Position numbers and translations under genes: made by a program. From the NCBI GenBank assembly GCA_037128595.1, contig JBAXWB010000023.1:1-64000 (forward strand): a stretch of 64,000 nt of DNA, given 5' to 3'. The notes under the pieces were generated by a model. That model saw only the letters and a list, made by a program, of their open reading frames with translations. It was not told the DNA's origin and made no database searches. This document shows positions 8,714 through 17,887 of the stretch, one piece after another (position 1 is the stretch's first letter; every line of letters begins with the position of its first letter). The DNA comes from a bacterium. Lineage in GTDB: Bacteria > Verrucomicrobiota > Kiritimatiellia > CAIKKV01 > CAITUY01.

Positions 8714-9084
8714 ATAAAAGCAAGCCCTAACAATCTCAAATCGATTTCCGCCATAGCGCAGGAATGCAATGTGAGTGCCATGACGGTCAGTCGGGCGCTC
8801 CGTAACAATTCACTGGTAAAAGAGGATACGCGTAAACGTATTGTCGAAACGGCTGAGCGTCTGGGCTATATCCGTTCACCGCGGATGGGGCGGCCTGCTG
8901 TCGCTGGGCATGAGGCCAAGCTTAAAATTCAATTGGTGGCCGGAACGATGGGCCGTAGCATGGCGGTCTTTCATTCGCGGATGCTGATAACCATTGAACA
9001 ACATTTGGCGGAACGCGGGTATGAATGCCTGATTCGAACCTGCAACGGTGATTATGCGCAGTTCATTCAATTAAAGGCACACGA
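8714..9084 (+). pseudogene. LacI-family regulator, truncated
   Basis: The first third of a LacI-type repressor is clear: LKSISAIAQECNVSAMTVSR is the helix-turn-helix, followed by the hinge region (RIVETAERLGYIRSP) and the start of the sugar-binding domain. No ATG, GTG or TTG precedes the helix-turn-helix in frame; an ATA at 8714 sits where the family's start Met would be expected, suggesting a lost start codon. GTG 8771 would start inside the DNA-binding motif. At about 9084 homology to LacI ends and the sequence passes, in another frame, into the tail of a DUF4380-like gene. So roughly 230 codons of this gene are missing and it cannot be functional. Confidence 0.75.
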
Positions 9085-9204
9085 TTCAGCGTCTACAGCG
9101 ATCCCTCCTGCTTTATGGAAATCGAAGCTGTTGGCGGCTGTCCCAAGCAACTGCCCCCCGGCATGGTGATGTCGGTCGAAGTCACAACGGAATATATACA
9201 ATAA
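9085..9204 (+). pseudogene. 3' remnant of a DUF4380-like gene
   Basis: Read in the frame starting at 9085, the DNA encodes FSVYSDPSCFMEIEAVGGCP and on to a TAA at 9202-9204, clearly homologous to the last 40 residues of the protein at 4813-5796. Fourteen bases at the edge (TTCAGCGTCTACAG) are identical in both genes. The upstream part of the gene is gone, replaced by the truncated LacI-type gene in a different frame. The stop overlaps the ATG of the next gene (TAATG), showing that the intact gene was once translationally coupled to the glycosidase-like gene at 9204. Confidence 0.8.
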
Positions 9205-11399
9205 TGAATGTGAATGATCTACCGCATGGTGAGGCCAAAAAGGCGCTGGAGTTTTCGCATTTTCCAACGCGACTCCAGGCCGTTATCTGGCGGAACTGGG
9301 GGCTTGTGCCCGTTGAAAAACTGGCAGAGGTCCTTGACGCGACATCGGGTCAGATCAAAATGCTTGCCGCCGACATGGGCTTAAGGAAAGACGACAGCCT
9401 GTGCCCGCTTTGGCATGAACGCGGCTATCTCACCATCATCCGGCGCAACTGGCATCTTCTGCCTTACGAGCAAATCCTCGCACTGTTGGACTGGACGCCG
9501 GATGAAATGGCATATGTCCTCAAGGAAGACGATTTTTTCTGGCATAAATTGGGGCTTATGAAGCCGGACACCGCACCCGTTCGATATGCCCCTCTTACCG
9601 AAAAGGAAATTCAGCAGACCGCGGTATTGAAGGCAATCATTTCAAAATACTTTCCTGTTGATCAGATTGTCCAAGACCGTCCATTCGGGTTTTTGAAGCG
9701 GTATGGCCATAGTTCGTCTAACCCTTCAATATCTCAGGATTGCGGCGATGGCCTGCGTCTGACGTATTCATATTCAGCGGTTTACGGAGATCCGTTGCTC
9801 AATGAAAAACTTGATCCCTATCCGGACGACTTGCTGGCGGATTACGCTGCCGCTGGAATCAATGCCGTCTGGTTGCAAGGAACGCTTTACACCATGGTGC
9901 CATGGTGTGGGGAATCAAAATATACAACCGCTTGGCAGGTACGGCTCGCAAATCTAAGAAAACTGTGCGTGCGGGCGCAAAAATTTGGCATTAACGTGTA
10001 TCTCTATATAAATGAGCCACGGGCTATGCCTGCGGATTTCTTCGAATCACACCCTGACTGGAAAGGAATGCCATCCCGCGATGGATTATCTTTCACGGTC
10101 TGTACCAGTTGTAAGCCGGTATTGGATGCATTGCGCAATGGAGTGGCAGAATTATTCCGAAGTGTGCCGGAACTTGGTGGAATCTTAACCATCACCATGT
10201 CCGAGAACCTTACGAACTGTTGCTCACGGCCTGCCGATATTACGGCGCCCTGTCCAGCCTGTTCAGCGCGCGGTCCGGCCAAAGTCGTTGCCGAGATCAA
10301 TCAGGCGATTGCTGAAGGAGCGCATCGCATCAAGCCGGAGGCGGATGTGATTGCCTGGACCTGGGCCTGGTCCCCGGAGTGGGACGAAACCGCCGTGGCG
10401 CTCTTGCCCAAGGACGTCAAACTCATGTGCGTCAGTGAAACCCATGTGCCCACTGAGGCCGGGGGCATCAAAGGGCTGGTGGTGGATTATTCCATTTCCA
10501 AAGTCGGGCCTGGCCCGATTTCTTCCCGACTATGGAAAAAAGCGCAGGAGTGCGGTCTCAGCGTCATTGCTAAAGTACAGCTGAACAACACCTGGGAGTG
10601 TTCGGCCGTGCCCTACATACCCGTGCCCGGCCTCGTGGAAAAACATCTACGGAATCTGGAAGCCGCAGGGGTAAAAGACCTGATGCTGAATTGGACGCTG
10701 GGCGGCTATCCTGGCGGCAATTTTGAGCTTCTAAAAATGCCGAAAGAAAAACTGGCAGTTGAAAAATACGGCGAGACAGCGGCGCCATTGATTCTGAAAG
10801 CCTGGGCTTGTTTTGATAAGGCATTTGAAGAGTTACCCATAAATGGGACGAATCAGCTCTATACCGCACCGCAGAATTTCGGGCCGATGAGTCTGCTGGC
10901 TGCGGAGCCGACCGGATATAAGGCGACGATGATCGGGTTTCCTTACGATGATCTCGATTCCTGGCGCGGCAACCATTATCCCGAGGATGTCTTTGAAGAA
11001 CAGTTCCGGAAATTAAGCACCGGCTGGGCGGAAGGATTAAAGCACCTTGCTGAAGTTGGGGAGGGGCCGCGGCCTCGCGGACCGGCGGAATCGGGGTGTT
11101 TAACGCACTTTTCAGCAAGCAAACTCGCCGCATTCGAAGATCTGGCTAACGTCGCAGAAGCCACCTTCTGCCATTTCCGGAGCACCTATCTCCAAATCCG
11201 GTTTGTCCGGTTGCGGAATACCGGCAATACGAAGGAAATCAAAGCTGTTCTTAGCGAAGAAATCGAGCTGGCACAACGGCTGCATGCCGTCATGCTGCGG
11301 GATTCACGGATCGGGTTTGAGGCCAGCAACCACTATTATTACACCGCTAACGATCTGAGGGAAAAAATCCTTAACTGCGAGTCCCTGGGGCATCTATGA
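9204..11399 (+). CDS. TIM-barrel glycosidase-like protein with N-terminal repeats (731 aa)
   Basis: Predicted cytoplasmic protein, no signal peptide. Residues 20-120 hold two copies of a helical unit built on RNWxLxPxExxxxLLD (WRNWGLVPVEKLAEVLD and RRNWHLLPYEQILALLD). From about residue 190 it resembles (beta/alpha)8 glycoside hydrolases of the GH20 type (AAAGINAVWLQGTLY; FGINVYLYINEPRAMP; GGILTITMSEN; DVIAWTWAWSPEWD). I cannot assign catalytic residues safely. A paralogue lacking the N-terminal repeats lies at 61428-63212, and both are followed by a CBM9-like gene with overlapping start, so this is a duplicated gene pair. A cysteine-rich patch (NCCSRP, CPACSARG) is partly shared with the paralogue. 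Substrate unknown. Confidence 0.75.
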   Translation: MNVNDLPHGEAKKALEFSHFPTRLQAVIWRNWGLVPVEKLAEVLDATSGQIKMLAADMGLRKDDSLCPLWHERGYLTIIRRNWHLLPYEQILALLDWTPDEMAYVLKEDDFFWHKLGLMKPDTAPVRYAPLTEKEIQQTAVLKAIISKYFPVDQIVQDRPFGFLKRYGHSSSNPSISQDCGDGLRLTYSYSAVYGDPLLNEKLDPYPDDLLADYAAAGINAVWLQGTLYTMVPWCGESKYTTAWQVRLANLRKLCVRAQKFGINVYLYINEPRAMPADFFESHPDWKGMPSRDGLSFTVCTSCKPVLDALRNGVAELFRSVPELGGILTITMSENLTNCCSRPADITAPCPACSARGPAKVVAEINQAIAEGAHRIKPEADVIAWTWAWSPEWDETAVALLPKDVKLMCVSETHVPTEAGGIKGLVVDYSISKVGPGPISSRLWKKAQECGLSVIAKVQLNNTWECSAVPYIPVPGLVEKHLRNLEAAGVKDLMLNWTLGGYPGGNFELLKMPKEKLAVEKYGETAAPLILKAWACFDKAFEELPINGTNQLYTAPQNFGPMSLLAAEPTGYKATMIGFPYDDLDSWRGNHYPEDVFEEQFRKLSTGWAEGLKHLAEVGEGPRPRGPAESGCLTHFSASKLAAFEDLANVAEATFCHFRSTYLQIRFVRLRNTGNTKEIKAVLSEEIELAQRLHAVMLRDSRIGFEASNHYYYTANDLREKILNCESLGHL

Positions 11400-11803
11400 A
11401 AAAACTTTTTATACTGCTAGGGTTATTGTTCGCATTTCAGACGCTGTCATGGGCTGAAAAGCTCAATAACACGATTCTTTCGGCGCCGCCCATGAAAAAT
11501 CCCCCTGTGATAGACGGGACTCTGGGCGGGAATGAATGGGCCGAAGCGGTTAAGTTGTCCGGCTGCGGCTGGTTGGAAGTCCAGGATCCGCGCCAGTTTG
11601 AACTGTGGATGGGTTATGACGACAACAATCTGTATTTTGCCGGCAGAAGCGAATTGCCGCCCGGCGGAAAACTCCTGACCAAGGCCTGTTTGGGCCAGGA
11701 TGTCGCCAATGATGATTCTGTTGAACTGATTATTGTGCCGCCAACTGAGCGTCCGCAGGGCCCCCTGCAATTTGGCTTCTTCCAGTTGCGAAGGTGCTGG
11801 TGA
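11396..11803 (+). pseudogene. secreted CBM9-like protein, truncated
   Basis: The ATG overlaps the previous stop (ATGA). Residues 1-20 are a signal peptide (MKKLFILLGLLFAFQTLSWA). PVIDGTLGGNEW, then YDDNNLYFAG and DDSVELIIVPP, are the usual landmarks of CBM9/DOMON-like carbohydrate-binding domains, in which a beta-sandwich binds sugar outside the cytoplasm. The frame stops at residue 135, before the expected end of the domain, after an odd LRRCW. In the neighbouring frame a protein-like tail (AKVLVNYFENGQTRQ) runs to a stop at about 11835. I read this as a deletion or frameshift that joined two gene parts. It may still make a short secreted fragment. Confidence 0.6.
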
Positions 11804-11876
11804 ACTATTTTGAAAATGGGCAAACACGGCAATAGAAGATAATGAAAAGAATAATAAAAATGAATTAGCGTTAATT

Positions 11877-14800
11877 ATGAAAAAAAGTGACATGAAACCA
11901 GGAAAACTAATTCTCATAAAAAAAGGCCAAAAGCGGCTTACCACGGCATTGAACATTGGCATGATGCTGCTATCGCTCCTATCCGGTATCAGCGTGAAAG
12001 CCGCAGAGGAGGCGGTCAAAAAAACATCCGTGCTGGTAATGTGTCCGGACTTTGCGTATTTCGGGCTGGACATCAATTACCTGAGATTATTGCATGACAA
12101 AGAGGGGTTTAACGTTGACTGGCTGGATTTCAGAGGTAATGGAGGAGTCCTGTCCCCGGATCGCTTGAAACAGTACAACGTGTTGGTGGTGACCGATCCG
12201 CCGGCGTTCCACAGCGGGGCGCTGAAGGATCAGAAAACAGCGGATGATTTCTGCGACATGCTGGACAATTTTATGGCGGAGGGCGGGGGCGTATTATTGT
12301 TGTACAGCCCTTCTGTATGGGACAGTAAACTCTGTTATGCCGCGTATGAAAACACGTTTGTGAAACGTTATGGCGCAGGTTTCCTCCAACAGCAGGTGAT
12401 CGAGGAAGACAACCCGGAAAACCGGGTTGTGAATTTTGGATTGAACGATCACATATGTAATTATTTCTATACGGACAACGTGATGCCGCACCCGGTTACC
12501 GCCGGTTGTAAGGGGTTGTGGTATCCGCTGTCCACGGCTTTCACGGCTAAACAGGACAACACCTATCGTGACAATTACTCCTATGCGTTATCCCTGTCGC
12601 CGCAATGGCAGACGCTGATCAGCGGATCTCCGACCTCCCACACCCGGACCGGAAAGTATCGCTACCTGGAACTGAAACTGCCGGTTCTGCAATCCGTGAC
12701 TGAAGTCGCCGCGCCTCCTCTGCTGGCGGCTCGGGATTTTAAAAAAGGACGGATGGTGTTTGGCGTGACAGATCCGAAATGGCATTTCGGTGGCGCAACC
12801 ATGCTGGTGAACGGCGGGCAATTTGGTCGTGACGAGATATGGAACGGCTCCGACCCGTGCAAATTAAGCTACGTCATGCAGGGACCCTTAAAAGGACGGG
12901 AAAGTTCACTGCACCAGTTGATTGTCAATGCCCTTGACTGGTTGGCAGAGCCGAGTCTTGCGAGCGGAACGCTAGGCGGCTACAGGCAGAACATGGCGCG
13001 GATCAAGAATCCCGACCCGGGCCCGACGCCGGTGGCGGATTGGAAAAATCAGAAATTTGATTCGGAAGTTGAAAACTCGAAAGGCATGCGTTCTTTCCGC
13101 GGCCTGATCGGCGCACGCACAGCCACCTCGGGCGGGCAGGGTACGGTCGCAGAATACCGTCAGGCCGGCTTGAAGACGGGGTTGGACTATCTGGTTTTCC
13201 TTGAAGATTTTGCGCAGCTGACACCGGATAAATACAAGTCGTTTGGCGAAGAGTGCAAGAAAAACTCGGACGCGCAATTCACATGCATCCCCGGAGTGGC
13301 TGTGGACGACAACATCGGACACAGTGTCTTCTACTACGGATTTGAGTATTATTGGCCGTCACCGAAATTTATTGATTCGGATGGCCGCAGGCTGAATTGC
13401 CGCACAAAGGACAAGGATGACGGGAATGTGAGTTTGCCCCACCAGAATGAGCTGTTGCACATCTTCAGCCGTATCAATTGGGGATATTATAATTTCTCTG
13501 CGAATCCTGCCTCTGCGCCGATGTATGATTTACGCGTTTACAACAGTGTCGGCCTCTCTTACTACAAGAATGGACGGGAAGTGGAAGGGTTGGCACAGAA
13601 TTTCAAAGGCTATCTGGAAATCAATAATCAGGGCTGCAATATTCAGCCGCAGTCGGTAGATATTGTGACGGATCCCGCCGGTATAAAAACCGCCGTTGCG
13701 GACGGACATATGCTGACTTGTGTTTTGGCCAGTGACCGCGAAGGCATTATGCCGGCGCTGCGTTATGAATACCTGCGTCCGCCTACGGCGTATGTAAGCA
13801 GCGGTCCAGTGATCCGTGAATGGAGTTGTTTGAACCGGGACTACGTGACTTATGCGGACGAGTGGGTGACGCCGAATTACCGGTTCCGGGTCAAGCTGGA
13901 TGTGGAAAGCGATGCCGGTCTGACGGAAATCAGGATATGGGACGGGCTGAAGCTTTGGGGCGTGATCCGTCCGAACGGAGCGAAACGATTCACACATGTC
14001 TTTGAGTTGGCGCATGACAGGCAGAAGAACCTGATCCTGGAAATCACGGATGCCAATGGGCGTAAGGCCGTCAGCGGCGAACAGTTTGACCGGTCGCATA
14101 TCAATATGCACTACTGGTGCGGTGATCGTAATAACGGCAGTTTGTGGCATGGTCCTCACTATTTCGTTTACACTGGGGATACTGATAAGGAAGTGGGAGT
14201 TGCGCTGGGAACTAAATTTACGGATGGCGGAGGAGCAAGCGTAGCGCTTGGAAGCGGGGGAAACGGGACAGTCAAAACCAGTAAAGGGGATTTTGAGGTT
14301 CGCAGACTTGTCAACCGTCCTTTGCAGGAGATGATCAGCACGGATGCGGGCATTCTTTCCGACAGCTGCATAGACACGTACCCCTCGAATATGCCGGTCT
14401 ATCTTGCGTATGGCACCTATGGGCCGCTGGTCCCTGCCGAGCTATTCCATTATTTACAGACACGGATTGGATTCCGCAACCATTATGGCCAGCCTACCGT
14501 GGGCAATCCGTCGGTCGCAGGTATTCCGGATCCGGGCGACATCACCATGCTTCTGCATGAGAATAAATATGTTTTCCAGACGGATCTCACGGTTAGGCAG
14601 TTGCCGCTTTTCGGCATGAGCTACGGGACTTACGGCTTGCTTCCGAGTAACCAGATGATGGTGGTTGTCTCGCGCAACCCCGGGAGTGTGCCGCTTGTGG
14701 TGCGCTGGCCTGAGGAGCGTGCCATTTTGGATAAGGGACTCGATGGCGTTGGCGCTCCGCTTAAAATTGAACATGGCGGATTTATCGCCGTGCATGCCAC

Positions 14801-15551
14801 CCAGTCCAAATCCGGCGCCCTGGTGAACTTTAACATTGGGAACGAGCCATGGCGTGTGCGTCCCGAAGGGCCGTTCGTGCAAGTGTATGCCGATCTGGAC
14901 GGGAAGGAGTTCAAGAAGGACGAGGCCTATACGTTCCGCTGTTTGAGCATTGTGGGGAAAGCAAGGGACAATAACGTGGGTGAGCGGCATCTGGGGATTC
15001 AACAATATCTTTTCGGCGGGAAGCGCGGCTATGATGTGAAACTGGTAAAAGGTCAACTGCTGCCTGTCTCCGATGGGACACTGGATATTGAAGCTCAAGG
15101 AGGGGTGGCGGATTTCTCAATACCTAATCCCAAAGTCGACTTGCAATTGACATTGGGGTGCCGGGTATCGGGACTCAACGACCATTGGTCGGCCTATTTT
15201 TACGACAAGATCGGTAAGCGGGCGCGACCAATCGGCACATGGAAAAACGTCGCCTACGTGCGACTGGATCCGGAACGTGCAGAATTAACGGCTGTGCAGG
15301 TGGGGCATCCGGTTGTCGCGGACAACAATGATGTGGTCATCTCAGTCGCTGTGCTCGGTGACGGCAAGTATCCGGCCCGGAAAGACGGGATATTGTGTTT
15401 TGACGGGGTGTACAGCGTGCAGTTGAACAATCCGACGGACAAAGATCTAACTGTGACGTTGAAGAAGAACATGGATCTTCCGGGTTTCCCTTTCACGACG
15501 AAGACCGTTGAGATCAAGGCCGGTCAGCTCCTTGAGGTCATCAAGAATTGA
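11877..15551 (+). CDS. large secreted paralogue 1: amidotransferase-like plus PHP-like protein (1,224 aa)
   Basis: Exported protein with a long basic N-region and hydrophobic core (LTTALNIGMMLLSLLSGISV, residues about 21-40). Residues 48-200 look like a class I glutamine-amidotransferase/ThuA-type fold (YNVLVVTDPP; MAEGGGVLLLYSP) without an obvious catalytic Cys-His pair. Residues about 409-475 resemble a PHP domain (GARTATSGGQGTVAEYRQAG; GLDYLVFLEDF; CIPGVAV), but the His-x-His and Thr-Asp-His metal motifs are absent. The rest is beta-rich and ends with NNPTDKDLTVTLKKNMDLPG. Two paralogues occur at 23881 and 31162. No known enzyme activity can be given; a structural or glycan-binding role is equally possible. 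The ribosome binding site is weak, so ATG 11892 is an alternative start. Confidence 0.75.
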   Translation: MKKSDMKPGKLILIKKGQKRLTTALNIGMMLLSLLSGISVKAAEEAVKKTSVLVMCPDFAYFGLDINYLRLLHDKEGFNVDWLDFRGNGGVLSPDRLKQYNVLVVTDPPAFHSGALKDQKTADDFCDMLDNFMAEGGGVLLLYSPSVWDSKLCYAAYENTFVKRYGAGFLQQQVIEEDNPENRVVNFGLNDHICNYFYTDNVMPHPVTAGCKGLWYPLSTAFTAKQDNTYRDNYSYALSLSPQWQTLISGSPTSHTRTGKYRYLELKLPVLQSVTEVAAPPLLAARDFKKGRMVFGVTDPKWHFGGATMLVNGGQFGRDEIWNGSDPCKLSYVMQGPLKGRESSLHQLIVNALDWLAEPSLASGTLGGYRQNMARIKNPDPGPTPVADWKNQKFDSEVENSKGMRSFRGLIGARTATSGGQGTVAEYRQAGLKTGLDYLVFLEDFAQLTPDKYKSFGEECKKNSDAQFTCIPGVAVDDNIGHSVFYYGFEYYWPSPKFIDSDGRRLNCRTKDKDDGNVSLPHQNELLHIFSRINWGYYNFSANPASAPMYDLRVYNSVGLSYYKNGREVEGLAQNFKGYLEINNQGCNIQPQSVDIVTDPAGIKTAVADGHMLTCVLASDREGIMPALRYEYLRPPTAYVSSGPVIREWSCLNRDYVTYADEWVTPNYRFRVKLDVESDAGLTEIRIWDGLKLWGVIRPNGAKRFTHVFELAHDRQKNLILEITDANGRKAVSGEQFDRSHINMHYWCGDRNNGSLWHGPHYFVYTGDTDKEVGVALGTKFTDGGGASVALGSGGNGTVKTSKGDFEVRRLVNRPLQEMISTDAGILSDSCIDTYPSNMPVYLAYGTYGPLVPAELFHYLQTRIGFRNHYGQPTVGNPSVAGIPDPGDITMLLHENKYVFQTDLTVRQLPLFGMSYGTYGLLPSNQMMVVVSRNPGSVPLVVRWPEERAILDKGLDGVGAPLKIEHGGFIAVHATQSKSGALVNFNIGNEPWRVRPEGPFVQVYADLDGKEFKKDEAYTFRCLSIVGKARDNNVGERHLGIQQYLFGGKRGYDVKLVKGQLLPVSDGTLDIEAQGGVADFSIPNPKVDLQLTLGCRVSGLNDHWSAYFYDKIGKRARPIGTWKNVAYVRLDPERAELTAVQVGHPVVADNNDVVISVAVLGDGKYPARKDGILCFDGVYSVQLNNPTDKDLTVTLKKNMDLPGFPFTTKTVEIKAGQLLEVIKN

Positions 15552-15623
15552 TTGATGATGAAAACCGCCTCCAACCATCCATTGGATCTTAATATTCCTT
15601 CTTATGAGCGGCGGCGCGAACTT
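15552..15623. other. short intergenic gap before the IS element
   Basis: No gene is seen. The stop of the 1,224-aa gene is followed by 72 bp to the left inverted repeat of the IS element. I could not identify a target-site duplication matching the right flank after 18850. Confidence 0.4.
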
Positions 15624-15646
15624 GTAGCTGGAGTGGCGGGCCGAAG
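15624..15646 (+). repeat. IS left inverted repeat
   Basis: The 23 bp match the complement of 18828-18850 at 19 positions, with the core blocks GTAGCTGG and TGGCGGG conserved. Confidence 0.65.
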
Positions 15647-15653
15647 TTGTTGA

Positions 15654-15685
15654 GGTCGCCGGGCTCCCCGCGGAACCCGGCGACC
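15654..15685. other. strong hairpin downstream of istB
   Basis: GGTCGCCGGG (15654-15663) pairs perfectly with CCCGGCGACC (15676-15685). It lies between istB and the left IS end. No T tract follows on the minus strand, so it is not a classical terminator, but it could shield istB mRNA or block outward or inward transcription. Confidence 0.55.
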
Positions 15686-15692
15686 GGTATGA

Positions 15693-16424
15693 TTACTCGA
15701 CCTTTCTTTCACGCATGCGATATGATGGTCCATCAATAACGACTGACTCGGCGTGGTGAAGCACGCGATCAAGAACGGCAGACGTGATCATGACATCCCC
15801 GTTAAAGATATCTGTCCAGTGCTTGAAGGCTTTATTGGTTGTGATCAAGGTGGATCCCCGCTCATAGCGCAGGCTGAAGACCTGGAAGAGAAGGTCGGCT
15901 CCAAGCTTATCGATGGGCAAGTAGCCGAGCTCATCAATCAGCAGGATTTCCGGGCGTGTATAGCGTTTCAGGCAGGCTTTGAGCCGGTCTGTAGCCTGTG
16001 CTCCGACCAAGGTGTTGACGATGTCGACCGCAGAGGTATAGAGCACTGCGTGATCCTGTTGGCAGGCCTCGCAGGCCAAGGCGGTGGCCAGATGGGTTTT
16101 ACCGGTTCCAACCCCGCCTATGAACACCACATTCCCTTTGTCCTTGAGGAAGCCCAGCCGGAACAGATCCTGGATCTGTGGCCGGTTGATTTTCCGTGGC
16201 CAGTTCCAGTCGAACTGATCCAGTGCTTTCAAGACCGGGAAACGGGCTTGCTTGATGTGACGGGCCACCCGGTTGCCGTGGAGTCGGTTCCATTCACCCT
16301 CCATGAGGTGCTGAAGGAACTGGTGGTGAGTCCATTGTTTTCGGGCCGCTTCGGCAGCCAGGTCCTCATGGTTTTCGCCGCACCAGGCCAGTCGCAGATC
16401 GGTAAGCAGTTCGGGAAGTTTCAC
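15693..16424 (-). CDS. istB: IstB, transposition helper ATPase
   Basis: DnaC/DnaA-like AAA+ ATPase that chooses target DNA and stimulates the IstA transposase. The 243-aa length is normal for IstB. Walker A is GGVGTGKTHLA and Walker B is EILLIDELGYLPID; the ISTTNK-like sensor region appears as LITTNKAF. The start codon overlaps the istA stop by 4 bp (ATGA on the minus strand), the usual coupling in IS21 elements. The frame is intact. Confidence 0.95.
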   Translation of the reverse strand: MKLPELLTDLRLAWCGENHEDLAAEAARKQWTHHQFLQHLMEGEWNRLHGNRVARHIKQARFPVLKALDQFDWNWPRKINRPQIQDLFRLGFLKDKGNVVFIGGVGTGKTHLATALACEACQQDHAVLYTSAVDIVNTLVGAQATDRLKACLKRYTRPEILLIDELGYLPIDKLGADLLFQVFSLRYERGSTLITTNKAFKHWTDIFNGDVMITSAVLDRVLHHAESVVIDGPSYRMRERKVE

Positions 16425-17887
16425 TGGATACCTCCTTCATAGATCGATAGATCGGCGGGTGGCAGTTCCAACTCCAGCATATCTCCAGCACGCGGCACAT
16501 GCAGAACGCCTGGCTCTTGCCGCCTGAAGCGTTGGCGTTGCTCGAGGATATTGGCGATATACTCGCTACTGAAGACCTGCAACTCGAAAGCGTCCTCCAT
16601 GGCCAGACGCACCGCGTCCACACCGTAGATTTCCGAGAGCCCCACGATCTTGCGCATATGCATCCTGGCGTTAGGGCGCCGTTCCTGCATCTGGCGATAG
16701 AACTCCTCGGCCTTGCTTCCGAGCTGGAGATAGCGTTGCCACATCGCCTGTTCCCGGGCTCCCCGTCGTTGCTGGATCAGCTCCCTCTCATGATCGGGAT
16801 CCAGGACATCCAGATAACGTTCATAGGAGCGTAAGGGTGACGCGATCAACACGTTGTTGTGATATATGGCCAACCGCTCGGGGTAGACCCGCACATTTAC
16901 CCGGCTCCCTGCATATTTCGAGGGCACTGAATAACGATTGGTATCGAACACGATCCTGAACTGGCTGTTGGTCATTGTCTCGCGTGGTACGCCCACATCA
17001 TAAAGGCCTGACTTCGGCAGGGGGGGCAACGTCTCCCCCTTGAACCGCTCATCCGGGGCCTGCCGTGTCGTCGCATGGATCCGCTGGTTGGCCACTTCGT
17101 CCCGCCAACGGTCTGCCGCCAACTGCACTGCGCTCAAGCTGTGGAGCTCCAGTCCGGCCAGGAAGCTTTTCTTCACATAGCCCACCGCATTCTCAACCCG
17201 GCCTTTCTCATTGGGCTTGCGCACTCCGCACGCACGGGGCTCGAAGCCGTAATGCCGGGCGAAATCCTCGTAGCGCGGATGATACGTCGGAGGCTGTCCA
17301 TAAGGATGTGACAGTACGGCCGTCTTCAGATTATCCAACATGATTTTCGCGGGGACACCCCCGAAAAACCGGAAGGCATTCTGATGGCAGGCCAGGAACT
17401 GCTCCATCGCCTCGCTGAGCGTGAACTCCACATACAGCCGTCGGCTGTAGCACAGCACCATAACGAAGAAGCTTAGACGCCGCCGGGTATTCCCGATGGC
17501 GATACTGCCCGCATTGCCCCAGTCAACTTGCGCACACTCTCCCGGTGCAAACCCAAGCGTCAGATGGGGCTGAACCTTTGCCGGACGAATCTGCCGGATG
17601 TATTCCTTGAGGATGCTGTAGCCACCCGTGTACCCCGCTTCCCGCAGCCGACGCATGACCTGCATCCCGGAGAGCGGATACTGCTCCAGCCACCGCGCGA
17701 TATCCTTCTTGTGCCCATCCAACTTGCTCTCACGCCTGATCCCTTCGCGTGGACGAAAACTTTCCTGATCCAGCCAGTACCGGACCGTGCGTTCATCCAG
17801 TGACACCTCAGTGGCGATCTGCCCCGCCAACAGTTTATCCCGCACGCTCAACTCGTGGATCCGGTGATATGTCGTATAGTCGATCAC
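16421..17887 (-). CDS. istA: IstA, IS21 DDE transposase
   Basis: The transposase catalyses cut and strand transfer of the element. It is 488 aa. The N-terminus carries helix-turn-helix segments (LLAGQIATEVSLDERTVRYW), followed by the integrase-type DDE core with the first Asp in CAQVDWGNAG, the second in KIMLDNLKTAV and the Glu in KPNEKGRVENAVGYV. The C-terminus has the beta-rich FRIVFDTNRYSVPSKYAG region usual in IstA. Its start overlaps the stop of the upstream winged-helix gene by 4 bp, so all are probably translated from one transcript. The frame is intact. Confidence 0.95.
   Translation of the reverse strand: MIDYTTYHRIHELSVRDKLLAGQIATEVSLDERTVRYWLDQESFRPREGIRRESKLDGHKKDIARWLEQYPLSGMQVMRRLREAGYTGGYSILKEYIRQIRPAKVQPHLTLGFAPGECAQVDWGNAGSIAIGNTRRRLSFFVMVLCYSRRLYVEFTLSEAMEQFLACHQNAFRFFGGVPAKIMLDNLKTAVLSHPYGQPPTYHPRYEDFARHYGFEPRACGVRKPNEKGRVENAVGYVKKSFLAGLELHSLSAVQLAADRWRDEVANQRIHATTRQAPDERFKGETLPPLPKSGLYDVGVPRETMTNSQFRIVFDTNRYSVPSKYAGSRVNVRVYPERLAIYHNNVLIASPLRSYERYLDVLDPDHERELIQQRRGAREQAMWQRYLQLGSKAEEFYRQMQERRPNARMHMRKIVGLSEIYGVDAVRLAMEDAFELQVFSSEYIANILEQRQRFRRQEPGVLHVPRAGDMLELELPPADLSIYEGGIQ

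Noticed and set aside
15654-15685. Hairpin as rho-independent terminator of the IS operon
   Set aside because: The stem is strong, but no T tract follows on the minus strand.
15753-16442. 229-codon plus-strand frame across istB
   Set aside because: Shadow of istB, whose Walker motifs are unmistakable on the minus strand.
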